Assembly: GCA_916610825.1 (NCBI GenBank)
Contig: OU744452.1
Location: 11,078,110 to 11,142,109, forward strand
Direction: 5' to 3'
Length of the DNA: 64,000 bases
Origin: Haliclystus octoradiatus
Taxonomy: Eukaryota > Cnidaria > Staurozoa > Stauromedusae > Haliclystidae
A program made the translations under genes and the position numbers. A model generated the notes under the pieces. It searched no databases, was not told the origin of the DNA, and saw nothing but the letters and a program-made list of their open reading frames with translations. This document shows, in pieces, positions 47,501-55,600 of this stretch; the first letter of the stretch is position 1, and each line of letters starts with the position of its first letter.

Positions 47501-50168
47501 TCCATGAGTTCATGAACAGTTCATGAACAGTCACAAAGAGTTCATGAACGTGAAATTGCCCAAACGTTCATGAACAGTTCATGAATTTATATTTTTTTAT
47601 TTAATTTAATTTAATTTAACTTAAACATTTAATTTAATTTGTTTTTATTTATATTTTTTAATTTATAAATTTCGAGCTTTTTTGCAGGGGTAGGCTTACA
47701 GCGTTTAACTCATAGAATATTTTTAACTGTGAATTGGACCTGGTAGAAATCACTGCTACATACTAGTAATCTTACATACAAGGAAATGTAGCAGCAGAAT
47801 GATGCATACTGTATACACTAGGCATTTACTATATTGGCTTGAAAATTACACCATCCGTAATTCAAATTCACAATTTAATATGTTGAAAGTTTTAACTTCG
47901 GACAGTTGTTTTGCCTTGTGACATATTTCTCAGAACAATTCCATTAAAGTTACTTTTTCCATTTACATTCTCAAATTGAGTGTTGAATCTATACATAATT
48001 ATAAATCCGCTTCCAGCTGTCAAAGTGGTTTGTTGTTCTGACATTCGAAAAAGGCTTTCACAGAGTGCAAGGTACAGATAACCCGGTTCCAGAATATATG
48101 GTAATTGAATACCTTCTGATTTTGTGCATGCCTTCCGGGACCGACCCCCACTTTGGGGTAGTCTGTTCATATGTTCCAAAATTTATGTTTCAAACCAAGT
48201 CAAATTCCAGGAAATTCTGTAACATCTCATTTAAATTCAATTTCAAACGGATTTTAATCTAACAAAATGGTTCACGGAAGGCTAAAACCTTTGCAACACC
48301 CTGGCCTGAATAGCTTTGAACTTCTCAATGCAAACAATTACAGATAGAATACATACAACACTCTATGTGTTTTTATATTTAGTGATTCCTGTTTAGTATT
48401 CATGTAACAAAATTATACAGTGAAACTTGTATATAACAGCCAGGTACAAGAGGTAGATATATTGACCATTATAGACAGGGTGGCCTGTACATACAGGTTT
48501 GATTTAATAGAAAGTACTATTTCAGACATACCAAGAGCGACCACTATAGATAGGTGGCCGCTATATAGAGGTGACCGTTATAACAGGTTTGACTGTATAT
48601 ATTGATGACACAATGCTATAATGAGTTCACTGGGCTGGTGTTATAGTTCTAAATTGACTTTGGTATAACCATGTTGATGCTTTAGAGTTTAATAGATAAA
48701 TGAAAGACCTTTGTAGACGACTAGAGATATACTACACCCAGGGTGTCACAAAACTTTTGATCTGCCGGGAAATGTGTTGTTCGATTGTGAAACCTTCTGG
48801 GATTGAACTTCTAATGCTTCATAATTTTGAAGAATTGATCTTAAAATTTCAGAAATTTGACTTACTTTGAAGCAAGATGCATGTATTTCAAAACATAGAA
48901 ATATGAAATGCAAAATTATTAAATTTTGAATAAGAAAATAATCATGATACCATTGAAAACCTTCTGATTTTGTGCTGGCCTTCCGGGAACCAGGATCCCA
49001 GGATCCCGCACTTTGTGACAGCCTGACTACATCTAGAATCTATTTATACTTATTGCTCAGTGTTGTAATCTTCTGGGGGACCTTAGAATTAGTAACTTTT
49101 ATTTTTTATTCATCTCAAAATTCTCTTTCTTTTCATCAACCAGATTCGACTGTATAGTGAAACCTGTTTATAACGATCAAGTGTGAGATCAGAGAACATT
49201 GACCATTAAATGGAAGTGACCTTTCCATAGAGGTTAAATTTAAATGGAAATTACATTTTTACCATTATGAAGTGACCACTATACACTGGTAGCTGCCCAA
49301 TACTTTTAGGTGAACTTTATACACAGGTTTCATTGCATGGTAGGGATAAGACGATTACCAAATGTATTGATGTTTGAAGCCGTTTAGTTATCAGCAGATT
49401 TGTCATACAGTGTAACCTGCTTAAATGAAAGTCAAAATTGTCAACGATTTTCAATGCATGTATCCCAATTTGCACTTATCCAAAACTGCTTAACAAAGAC
49501 ATGACTACAAAATAGTCAATAGAGTTATAAAAAAAAGGTTGCACATAAGCAAGGATTTCAATTAAGTGGGTTACACTGTAGTACGCTAATCGGGCGATTA
49601 ATCGAATTTTCGGATGATTTCTCACTCAAAGAAATCATTACAAAATATTGGACGTCCGACAACACACAGACCATAGATGTATATGTTCATCACACAATTC
49701 AAAGTTGAAATAAAACACTAAATATGTTACGCTTAAAGAATAAATAATTAAATGGAAATTAGTAAATTAATAAACCATTAAGTTTTTAACAAAATCAAAA
49801 GGCAGAGCCTGATAAACACAACAAAGAGGCTTTCTCCTCAAACTTGATTGGTAAATCCTTCCAGCTCTGATGAGTAATCCAACCAAAACAATCATGATAT
49901 AATCCCCACAAAAACATTTGCTAAAATATCAAACTGCTCCATTTTATGTGAAAATTATTCTCTTGGAATCTCGGATGATGGGCAAACCCGATTATTATCA
50001 GAAAAATTGTCTAATCCCTACTGCATAGTGTGAATTATGGAATGTATTTTATTAACATGTAATTTATGTACAAACCTTCTCATCATTTAAATCTAATGAT
50101 GCTAGTGGCAGAGCATTGTACTTTATGACAGCCTTGGAGTGAATAGGGGAGGATGATAAATTTGATTC
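23516..50168 (-). CDS. EDRF1: Erythroid differentiation-related factor 1 orthologue, 26 coding exons, start exon uncertain
   Basis: EDRF1 is a nuclear TPR-containing protein linked in vertebrates to globin expression and GATA1 activity; its role in invertebrates is unclear. Exons in transcript order are 50168-50076, 47045-46921, 45076-45013, 44819-44788, 44592-44493, 44037-43981, 43172-43093, 42305-42173, 41809-41697, 40474-40363, 39856-39794, 38683-38599, 38313-38261, 37060-37002, 36341-36300, 35828-35759, 35653-35402, 34529-34473, 33995-33927, 32387-32168, 31224-30866, 29251-29070, 28233-28095, 25733-25575, 24500-24342 and 24061-23516. All phases agree, giving 1,140 residues and a stop (vertebrate length about 1,240). 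Diagnostic segments are SMAVHRIGKTLLLNELDI, IIWTFEDIRMLVGSNVPIFG, NVLTGLDYWLDNLMCNVPE and NILSFLKSNCTKEGHTYWLF. Two donors are weak (GTGGCT after 35402 and GTCAGT after 25575). The N-terminal start exon is not settled. Confidence 0.93.
24090..24338. mobile_element. Pogo/Tigger-like MITE abutting an EDRF1 splice donor
   Basis: The right end ACAGGTTTCACTG and its TA (24339-24340) touch the donor of the EDRF1 exon ending at 24342. The left end is diverged and the interior carries the family's TGTCTATAGTGGTCACTCTT segment. Confidence 0.7.
24809..24904. mobile_element. TTCATGAA hairpin MITE, short copy
   Basis: This 96-base copy has CCCCTCCGAAAAAAAGTTCA and TGTTTTTCACAGGGG ends and lies in an EDRF1 intron. 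Confidence 0.7.
26208..27375. mobile_element. Pogo/Tigger-like MITE split by a younger insertion
   Basis: The outer element has ends CAACCAAACCTGTCATAGCG and ACAGGTTTCATTG next to TA dinucleotides. Its parts at 26208-26274 and 27257-27375 together match uninterrupted copies such as 54460-54636. The gap is filled by the 982-base element at 26275-27256. Confidence 0.8.
26275..27256. mobile_element. 982-base TIR element nested in a MITE, 9-base duplication
   Basis: The ends CACAGATTATAACAACCAGA and the complement of CTGGTCATTATAATCTGTG match for about 39 bases, with weaker inverted similarity further in. CTCTTGCAA is repeated exactly at 26266-26274 and 27257-27265. The intact sister MITE at 54460 has this site once, so the duplication is confirmed. 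A 9-base duplication fits Mutator-like elements best. No transposase ORF is visible. Confidence 0.85.
29328..29505. mobile_element. hAT-like MITE (GGTCCGACAAAAG family), best copy
   Basis: This 178-base copy has ends CAGGGTCCGACAAAAG and CTTCTGTCGGACCTTG. It is flanked by ATCAGAAT (29320-29327) and GTCAGAAT (29506-29513), an 8-base duplication with one mismatch. The ends and duplication length suggest the hAT superfamily. Related full or partial copies are at 472-646, 45140-45206, 53990-54105, 56205-56397, 57660-57755, 58620-58797, 60436-60580 and 60978-61147, mostly in GMC introns. Confidence 0.75.
30181..30297. mobile_element. TTCATGAA hairpin MITE, near-perfect palindrome
   Basis: This 117-base copy begins CCCCTGCGAAAAAAGTTCAT and ends with its complement. 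The arms are self-complementary almost end to end, so the transcript should fold as one long hairpin. Within the arms TTCATGAA palindromes recur. It lies in the EDRF1 intron between 30866 and 29251. Confidence 0.8.
31307..31709. mobile_element. Related TIR element without tandem expansion
   Basis: This copy shares CCCGGCCA ends, the CTCAATTGACTAGTCACCAA segment and one CATTTGGTCACCCCCAAGAT unit with the element at 14777-15478. It lies in the EDRF1 intron after exon 32387-32168. Confidence 0.7.
36384..36791. repeat. (CAAA)n simple repeat
   Basis: About 400 bases of CAAA repeats with CAA interruptions, TAAA variants and one A run. It produces spurious long Cys/Phe/Leu/Val ORFs on the minus strand. 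It begins about 40 bases upstream (in EDRF1 sense) of the 42-base exon 36341-36300. Confidence 0.95.
38801..38950. repeat. Foldback repeat, GTTACCACA arms, EDRF1 intron copy
   Basis: Arms beginning ATTACCACACAATTGCCATG and ending CGCAAGTGTGTGGTTAC mark another copy of the family at 20809. The paired 75-codon ORFs across it on both strands reflect the palindrome. Confidence 0.65.
40708..40745 (+). ncRNA. 5'-truncated hammerhead, copy 1
   Basis: The first copy begins at GATGA and lacks the preceding seven bases (GGTCTCT), including C3 and U4 of the core and one strand of stem I. Stem II, GAAA, stem III and the GUC site are intact. It is not expected to self-cleave alone; it marks the 5' boundary of the insertion. 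Confidence 0.75.
40887..40931 (+). ncRNA. Type I hammerhead ribozyme, copy 2
   Basis: Stem I pairs GGTCT (40887-40891) with AGACC (40927-40931). The core CTGATGA is at 40892-40898. Stem II pairs GTTCC (40899-40903) with GGAAT (40910-40914, one G-U pair) around the loop TTGGCA. GAA is at 40915-40917. A two-pair stem III (AC/GT, loop ACGT) leads to the predicted GUC cleavage site after 40926. All conserved core positions are present. Confidence 0.88.
41073..41117 (+). ncRNA. Type I hammerhead ribozyme, copy 3
   Basis: Stem I pairs GGTCT (41073-41077) with AGATC (41113-41117, one G-U pair). The core CTGATGA is at 41078-41084. Stem II pairs GTTCC with GGAAC perfectly (41085-41089 with 41096-41100). 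GAA is at 41101-41103. Predicted cleavage follows C41112. The core is intact. The differences from copy 2 sit in stems and preserve pairing. Confidence 0.88.
42915..42978 (-). pseudogene. Weak tRNA-like sequence
   Basis: On the minus strand GGTGGCTCAGTGGCAGAGTT resembles a tRNA D-arm/A box, but the downstream B box (GGGATTCATTTG) is poor. It is likely a decayed SINE head. Confidence 0.35.
43210..43560 (+). repeat. 350-base dispersed repeat, inverted partner at 55612
   Basis: Shared landmarks with the copy at 55612-55975 are AAATTTACTGTTTATATTAG, AAATAGTCAAGATGCCAGTT, AAGTTGTTATTATTGATATT and CCATTGGTTATCAGTGTGAC. Partial relatives are at about 33040-33330 and 57480-57605. Confidence 0.7.
45353..45425 (-). 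pseudogene. tRNA-like 73-base sequence, probably a SINE head
   Basis: On the minus strand the segment has an A box (TGGTGTAGTGGCTAGGGC) and B box (GGTTCAATCCC) at tRNA spacing. The acceptor ends do not pair and the T stem has only three pairs, so it cannot be a working tRNA. The sequence 3' of it (GCACTATTGGGTGGCGTCAG) suggests a second SINE family. Confidence 0.65.
45540..46463. mobile_element. piggyBac-like non-autonomous element, TTAA duplication
   Basis: The ends read CACTTTTCGTGCCGA and the complement of TCGGCATCATAAGTG, an imperfect inverted pair. TTAA lies at 45536-45539 and 46464-46467. The interior has repeated GAGTATACTC / GAGCATACTC GGATAGC blocks near the left end and no transposase. 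Confidence 0.7.
46541..46856 (+). mobile_element. tRNA-derived SINE, head damaged
   Basis: The B-box remnant GGTTCAAATGC (from 46561) and the whole body match the other two copies; the A-box half of the head is degraded. A short head-only fragment of the family lies at 15846-15893. Confidence 0.75.
47486..47692. mobile_element. TTCATGAA hairpin MITE with TTTAA expansion
   Basis: The left arm (CTCCTGCGAAAAAAATCCAT onward) and right end (TTTTTTGCAGGGG) flank a TTTAA-rich simple repeat at about 47590-47670 that has expanded inside the element. Confidence 0.65.
48418..48595. mobile_element. Pogo/Tigger-like MITE, intact
   Basis: This 178-base copy has ends CAGTGAAACTTGTATATAAC and TATAACAGGTTTGACTG, with flanking TA at 48416-48417 and 48596-48597. 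It lies in the long intron between EDRF1 exons 1 and 2. Confidence 0.8.
48739..49025. mobile_element. hAT-like MITE, CAGGGTGTCACAAAAC ends
   Basis: The ends are CAGGGTGTCACAAAAC and CACTTTGTGACAGCCTG. The 287-base element is flanked by ACTACACC (48731-48738) and ACTACATC (49026-49033), an 8-base duplication with one mismatch. A partial relative occurs around 48100-48305. Confidence 0.7.
49155..49335. mobile_element. Pogo/Tigger-like MITE, diverged
   Basis: The left end TAGTGAAACCTGTTTATAAC and right end TACACAGGTTTCATTG define a 181-base diverged copy. Confidence 0.65.
49408..49578. mobile_element. MITE with CAGTGTAACCTGCTTAA ends
   Basis: Ends CAGTGTAACCTGCTTAA and TTAAGTGGGTTACACTG are flanked by TA (49406-49407, 49579-49580). 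The termini resemble the pogo/Tigger family but the interior differs. A single end is also present at about 20250-20272. Confidence 0.7.
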
Positions 50169-50565
50169 CTGGTGGATAAAAAAGGACATTATCTTCATTT
50201 TACAATTAGCATCACATAATAGGTAGCCTATATGTGCCAGGTGTACCCCAGAGAAGATAAGGACAACGATCCTCAAGTTTTTATGCCCTATCCACTCTTC
50301 AACATGTGTACACAACACACTATGCCTAAATGCAAGGATAGAATTTTCGCTGAGAATGTGCCACAGCGACTTTCTGCTGATATTTGACAATAGTTAATCA
50401 GAATCTCGTTCACGCCTAAGGGATGGAATCTGCATACTCTGCAGACTGGCATTTCACATCCAATTGTGTATATGAGAGGACTGAGGATGCAATTGCATTT
50501 ACATGTGCATACATTTTTATAATGAAGTGGATAATGTTTCGGCAGCCTGAATCCTGAGTACTAGA

Positions 50566-51301
50566 GATAATGTTCCGTGCGTCTTTTGCGCATGCGTATT
50601 GTGTTGTTTGCATTTCTCTCACATTCGTTCAAGATGCAATGGCGACGGACGGTCCTGTTCCTCGATCACGTTAATAACAATTCTGTTCATCAATTTAATA
50701 ATAGAATATAAAATAAATTCAAAATAGTTTAAATTCAAAATACTAGAGGTTGAAAACACTTTGTATGAGGGATTCACGACGCTAGATGCCACACCAAACC
50801 GTTCTTCCAAACTTACAGAAAAAGCAAACGAACGCGGCTTCGGTTTTGAGCTTCAGAGTTTTGACTTTTGATATATGACAAAATCAGAATTGGTAGACCG
50901 CATATTATAGCATCAGTTACTGGATAAAGAAATCACTAATGAGTAATTATCCCAATTACCAAAGTAAAAAATGTTTAGAAATATTGTTAGGCTATGTAAA
51001 TATTCTCTGAACCTTTTAAGAGCGTCAAATAAATGTTACGACACTCAAATATTGAAAACGCTGGGTCGCAGCGCTGAAAAGCTTCGATAAATCAAACCAT
51101 GATCAAGCACAGAATAAAATGATTAATGCATAGATATGTTGAATATCGTTTCTGTCTTATATTTATTCCAAACAGTCAATTGAATCCAATCTACGTGCTA
51201 TGAATTATTTTGCAAACTATTTAAGATTTAATTTGGATCAATCGACACAGCCATGTTTACTATCTACATACGCATGCGCAAAGGACGCACGGAACATTAT
51301 C
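50566..51301. mobile_element. 736-base segment with 33-base inverted ends
   Basis: The outer 33 bases (50566-50598 and 51269-51301) are inverted copies with one mismatch, beginning GATAATGTTCCGTGCGTC. Both contain GCGCATGCG, a match to the NRF-1 binding motif common in housekeeping promoters. The interior is unremarkable and no target duplication is clear. Confidence 0.7.
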
Positions 51302-51361
51302 TTTTGAGGACAGCTTTCCGGCAGGTGGAACAATATCCACCGCGTTTTTATAAATTATCAT
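51272..51361 (-). CDS. EDRF1: Candidate EDRF1 start exon
   Basis: On the minus strand an ATG at 51361 opens a 30-codon reading frame (starting MIIYKNAVDIVPPAGK). It runs to a GTATGT donor at 51271-51266 in phase 0, which is the phase required by the recognised exon starting at 50168. Vertebrate EDRF1 has about 40 poorly conserved residues before the AVVKY segment, so the length fits. The last third of the exon lies inside a 33-base inverted-repeat end, and there is no similarity support. The alternative is an in-frame ATG read through at 50198-50178. Confidence 0.25.
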
Positions 51362-52619
51362 GCTTAAATATTATTTTTTAAGCCTTTCAGGGATCAGGCT
51401 GGAATTTCACTATATCCGACTAAAAACGCATGTCAGGGTCATTTGTTCGAAATGTAGCTTATCAATTCAGGTTAAATAACTGAAATAGGCCTGTCAGGAA
51501 TTCAGGATATAGCTGGAGAGGTTTGATTAGCATTGGTTCAATTTATAATTGATTCATGAGTTTCTACTATTACCTTACTGGTTAATTATTAGGAATATTA
51601 GTGTAAGACAAGACTGTCAAGTAAAAATTAAGAAGACAGTAACAGATGCCTTAGCCCTAAGGCAAAGGCCTATAGCCTATAGGACTATCTATAGGCCAAA
51701 TGTTGATGTCGAATTGTCGATGATGATGAATGAAACATTAGCTCTCGAACTTAGAAACAAGAACGTACCTCTCTCTTATCTTCATCCATTGTTTATTTTT
51801 CAGAAGATATAAGTAAGCCTTAGCGCGTTTTCCATTAGCTTAGAAGCACAGATTCACAGATATTACTAATTTACTATCCAAAGCAAACGAATAAACTGTA
51901 AATCTTGAAATTTATTATTCTTATGCCCGCTGTTGTATGAGCCTCTTTGGACATTTTAGGACGTTCATGTGAAACGGTTTTAGGAATCACCTGTCATCTG
52001 CTGAACGTCATTCTAATTATCGTCTTGAATTTTATTTTATTGTTTTCTCATTCTGGCAGATTTTACATTTTCATGGGTGATAATTTTCAAGATGATTCGT
52101 TTTCGGGGACTTCCGGTCATATTTATTATTATCATTTGAGAGTCAAATAAATGCAACAGCAAACATCCAACCAACCATTCTGAAACGAAGAAAGATAAAA
52201 TACAAAAGGAGAGAAATCATATCTGAAAATTTACCACCGTAGCATTAAATCTCTTAGCATTAATGCAATAATGTCTGCAGTTGAAAGAAGTACTTGAGTT
52301 TTTGAAGTTAAAAGCCGCACCTTATTTAGCAAGTAAGTTTCGGGCGTTCACGATGGAATGTGAAAGCTTGTTTAAATTTGTTTTATAATATCTTGGAATG
52401 GTTTTTAAATCTCTTTACTTAGGAATTAGTAAAATTATGTTAAATGTTAAGCAAATGACAGGTATTCATTTTCCTTCAAGGTTGATTTCAACAGTTATAT
52501 TTTGTAATCAATTATCATTTGTTTCCAATTTCTATTGCAGGTTGATTTTATATATCCAAGAAATTACAAATGTTGCCTTCGGAATAAAAGTTATTTATAA
52601 GCAAGATATAAACTGAGAT

Positions 52620-55600
52620 ATGGGTTGTTGTGGATCAAAAGAGAAACGATATACACATTACAAAGTAAGGCTATTTTCTCAAATGCATTTGGTTTCGTCA
52701 ACATTCCTTCAAACACGTTTTTATCCATACAATTCCTTTATTTATTCGCCGTTTGATTTTTAGTTGGAATTATTTGTTTAATTTCAGCTGCTTGTAAAAT
52801 CATTGCGTTTTCATTATCTACCAATCCATTGAATAAATGCTAATTAGAATTACAGTGTGCTCTTTTATTGTCAATTAACCTTGGAAACGAATGTGGACAT
52901 TTTCTGACTGTTGTTGTTATTATCTCTATGTTGACCATAGATAGGCTCTGTGTTGTATCTTTTATCCCACACCATTTCCTTTTGTGGGGAATCCGAATTG
53001 CCGTATACCGTAGCTATTATTTCTGAAATACTGTGACCTTTATTGATACAAAAACATAACCATTAGGTTGATAGCTCTGTAAGTAATTCAGGATCAGAGA
53101 CTTGTAAATGGCACTCGAGAAAAAACTGAGTCAATGGAGTCAATGTGTCAGTAAGAGTCAATGTGTCTAATCAAAACCATTATTGACATTATTGCAGAAA
53201 ATCAGTTTTGGTATGTAGCAAATTGGTTTTGTTACAATTTGAAGGAACCGACTACATAAAACATGTTTTGCTTAAAAAGTTAGATAGCTTATACCACTTT
53301 AATATCGATTGTGTGTCTCTCTAAATTGAAATTCACTTCAATATCTATATGGAACGTCCACGCTGTTAGCATATTATGATATACCAAGGCTGATACTATC
53401 TGCATTATAAATGTTCATAGTTTACAGGACCATTTCATGTTTTAATGAAACCATGTCCGCCCATTATTACACAGACATATACTAAATGAGCAGCTACAGC
53501 AGTCTATTTTACAGTTAATTTATACACATGAAAAGTCAAATACAGAACATGACAAGCCATTGATCATGTGACCAACATATTTTACTTTGTTTGGCCTTTT
53601 TTGTTTGTTTGATGTTACATACTGACGAGAGAAAAGAAGATTATCTTGGGTGGCACTGAAGAGGGTAGGGGACTGCAGTGTTTTTGAATTATAAAATACC
53701 CCATTGTCAGCAGAGTTAGAACCACCAAGTGCGTGGAAGGTTGACATGAAATTAAAGGGGTATGATAGTTATAGGAAAAACATTCCCTGTTTTATTACTG
53801 ATTGAGAACAAAATGTTTTAAATTCCTCGCTAAGAACTCGCTAGCAATTGGATGATGAACAATAGACGGACAATAGATTTCTCATGTTTAGCCACTCCCC
53901 CTAATTCAGTCCAATGCAAGCTTTCTGTTGATATTAGGCCTAAGCAGACCCTACTAATCGTAAAAAAAAAGATTTTGTTCTGCGCGCAGGCTAGGGGTCC
54001 TTTTATAATTTCGGATTTGAAGGCTAAATATCAACAAAAATTCAGAAGAAGATGTTGAACATTTTTAAGATTCCGGAACGCTAAATCTTTTGTCTGAAAC
54101 TGGGCCAATACTATATTCAGTTTTAAAAAGTCTACTCCTCTATCTGTTAATTAGTATTTATTATGTTTGTTTTTTTAGTATGCCAGTCTCTGTAAACCTC
54201 ATTCTGCATTAAAAGCGTATTATGACGTTGTTGTGATTGGCAGTGGCTATGGTGCTGCTGTTGCTGCCTGCCGTGCAATCCGTGCTGGCCAAAGTGTATG
54301 CGTCTTAGAAAAGGGGAAGGAATGGTTGCCTGGCGAGTTTCCAGAGACATTTCCTGAAACAGTGGCAGAGATGCACATTGTCAAAGGGTCTGAACAGAAG
54401 CTTTTTGGTATGTACCGTTAACTCATTTTGCCAAGACTTCATGGTAACATTTCAAATTACAGTGAAACCTGTATATAACAGCCAGCTACTAGAGGGAGAT
54501 AAATTGACCACTATAGACAGGTGGCCTTTATATGCAGGTTTGATTCAATAGAAAATACTATGCAAGACATTGCAAGAGTGGCCACTATATACAGATGGCC
54601 GCTGTATAGAGGGTGACCGTTATAACAGGTTTGACTATATTTCTGTTTTTATTTCTCGATATTTACTACTATCTCAAGAATTCTTCTATGCATGCCTTTC
54701 TGGTGTAAAACATGGTCCAGCTAATTAATGATGATTTAAAAAAAGATTACCAAACAACAAATCGTAAAAATGACATATCTTTAGATAGAACGATGGGAAC
54801 ACAATAAATCTATGATTTTCAGATGGTAATCGTTTGTTGTACACGAATCAGCGATTCATCCACTCTGAAAATCCTGTGTTGCTAATGACAGGATTGTTTC
54901 TTGGAATTTGTTGTGTCTAGAAATTTGCTGAATGCATTTGTTTGCAATTTTGTATGAATAATGCATTAGTTGTGATTATCATGCTGAATAGTCAAAACAA
55001 CTTATTTTTCAATTGACATCATTTTTTCCTTGTTGTTTAGGACACCCGTCAGGATTATATAGCTTAAATGTAAATGAGGATTTGACTGTTTTTACTGGCT
55101 GTGGAGTTGGTGGTTCATCTCTCATCAATGAAGCTGTTGCTATGGATTGTAAATCAAAAGTTTATTACGACCCAATCTGGCCTCAACAATTCCGTGAAGA
55201 TATTGAACAATTCAAAACAACAGATCGTTCGTTAGTTGCGCAAATGTTGCGACCAGCACCATATCCTGACCATTACCCCACAATGCCAAGAATTGATTTG
55301 CTTCGTAAAGTTGGTAGTAACATACGCGTTGTTGATATTGAAGATATTGCTGAGTCGTTTTTCCGTGCTCCATTATGTATAAACTTTGATAACTCTCCAA
55401 CAAATCATGTTGGAATACCTCAACCAGCATGTAATGGATGTGGGAATTGTCTGTCTGGGTGTAACACAGGAGCTAAAAATACTCTGGCTATGAATTATAT
55501 ACCTGATGCTGTGGCAAGAGGTGCTGAAGTATTTTCTCAAGTAAGATTATTTTTGGTTTCGGTTTTGTACTTGCATAAGATTTTCTCTGCAAACTTTTGG

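Larger units (their letters stand above)
3948..47692. repeat. Dispersed TTCATGAA hairpin MITE family, copy list
   Basis: Members have CCCCTG(C/T)GAAAAA ends and are filled with TTCATGAAC-type palindromes. Clear or partial copies are near 3948-4010, 6203-6370, 9038-9321, 9781-9932, 12741-12860, 16186-16332, 17030-17190, 19793-19870, 22690-22726, 24809-24904, 25818-25967, 27869-28019, 29730-29815, 30181-30297, 32477-32563, 34847-35006, 36070-36190, 38398-38540, 39250-39419, 45210-45250 with 45455-45530, and 47486-47692. All are intronic except the MVP-EDRF1 spacer, which has none, and none is seen after 52 kb. No consistent target duplication was found. Confidence 0.75.
40363..50168 (-). other. 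EDRF1: EDRF1 N-terminal conserved region, exons 1-10
   Basis: These ten exons carry the most conserved part of the protein. Exon 1 contains SKAVIKYNALPLASL, matching the family's AVVKY segment. Exons 3-5 give DVITDAENIKKLLKMPYS running into SMAVHRIGKTLLLNELDI. Exons 9-10 give the WTFEDI, VPIFGG and YWLDNLMCNVPE motifs. Exon 4 is a 32-base microexon and exon 6 is 57 bases. Vertebrate EDRF1 has a Ser-rich linker before the WTFEDI segment; here the linker (42305-42173) is shorter. Confidence 0.85.
50169..52619. other. Intergenic, EDRF1 and GMC genes diverge
   Basis: About 2.4 kb separates the first recognised EDRF1 exon from the first GMC exon. Promoters for both genes should lie here. It contains a 736-base segment with 33-base inverted ends (50566-51301), a candidate EDRF1 start exon (51361-51272, minus) and a possible untranslated EDRF1 exon ending with GTAAGT just below 50816. 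Short plus-strand ORFs at 51549-51812 and 51947-52150 have no recognisable similarity. Confidence 0.6.

Noticed and set aside
49866..49890. Second hammerhead (CTGATGAGTAATCC)
   Set aside because: No matching stem II and no GAAA with a downstream GUC; chance match to the core.
51549..51812. 87-codon ORF upstream of the GMC gene
   Set aside because: No recognisable similarity, no splice link in phase to the GMC exons; possibly UTR or chance.
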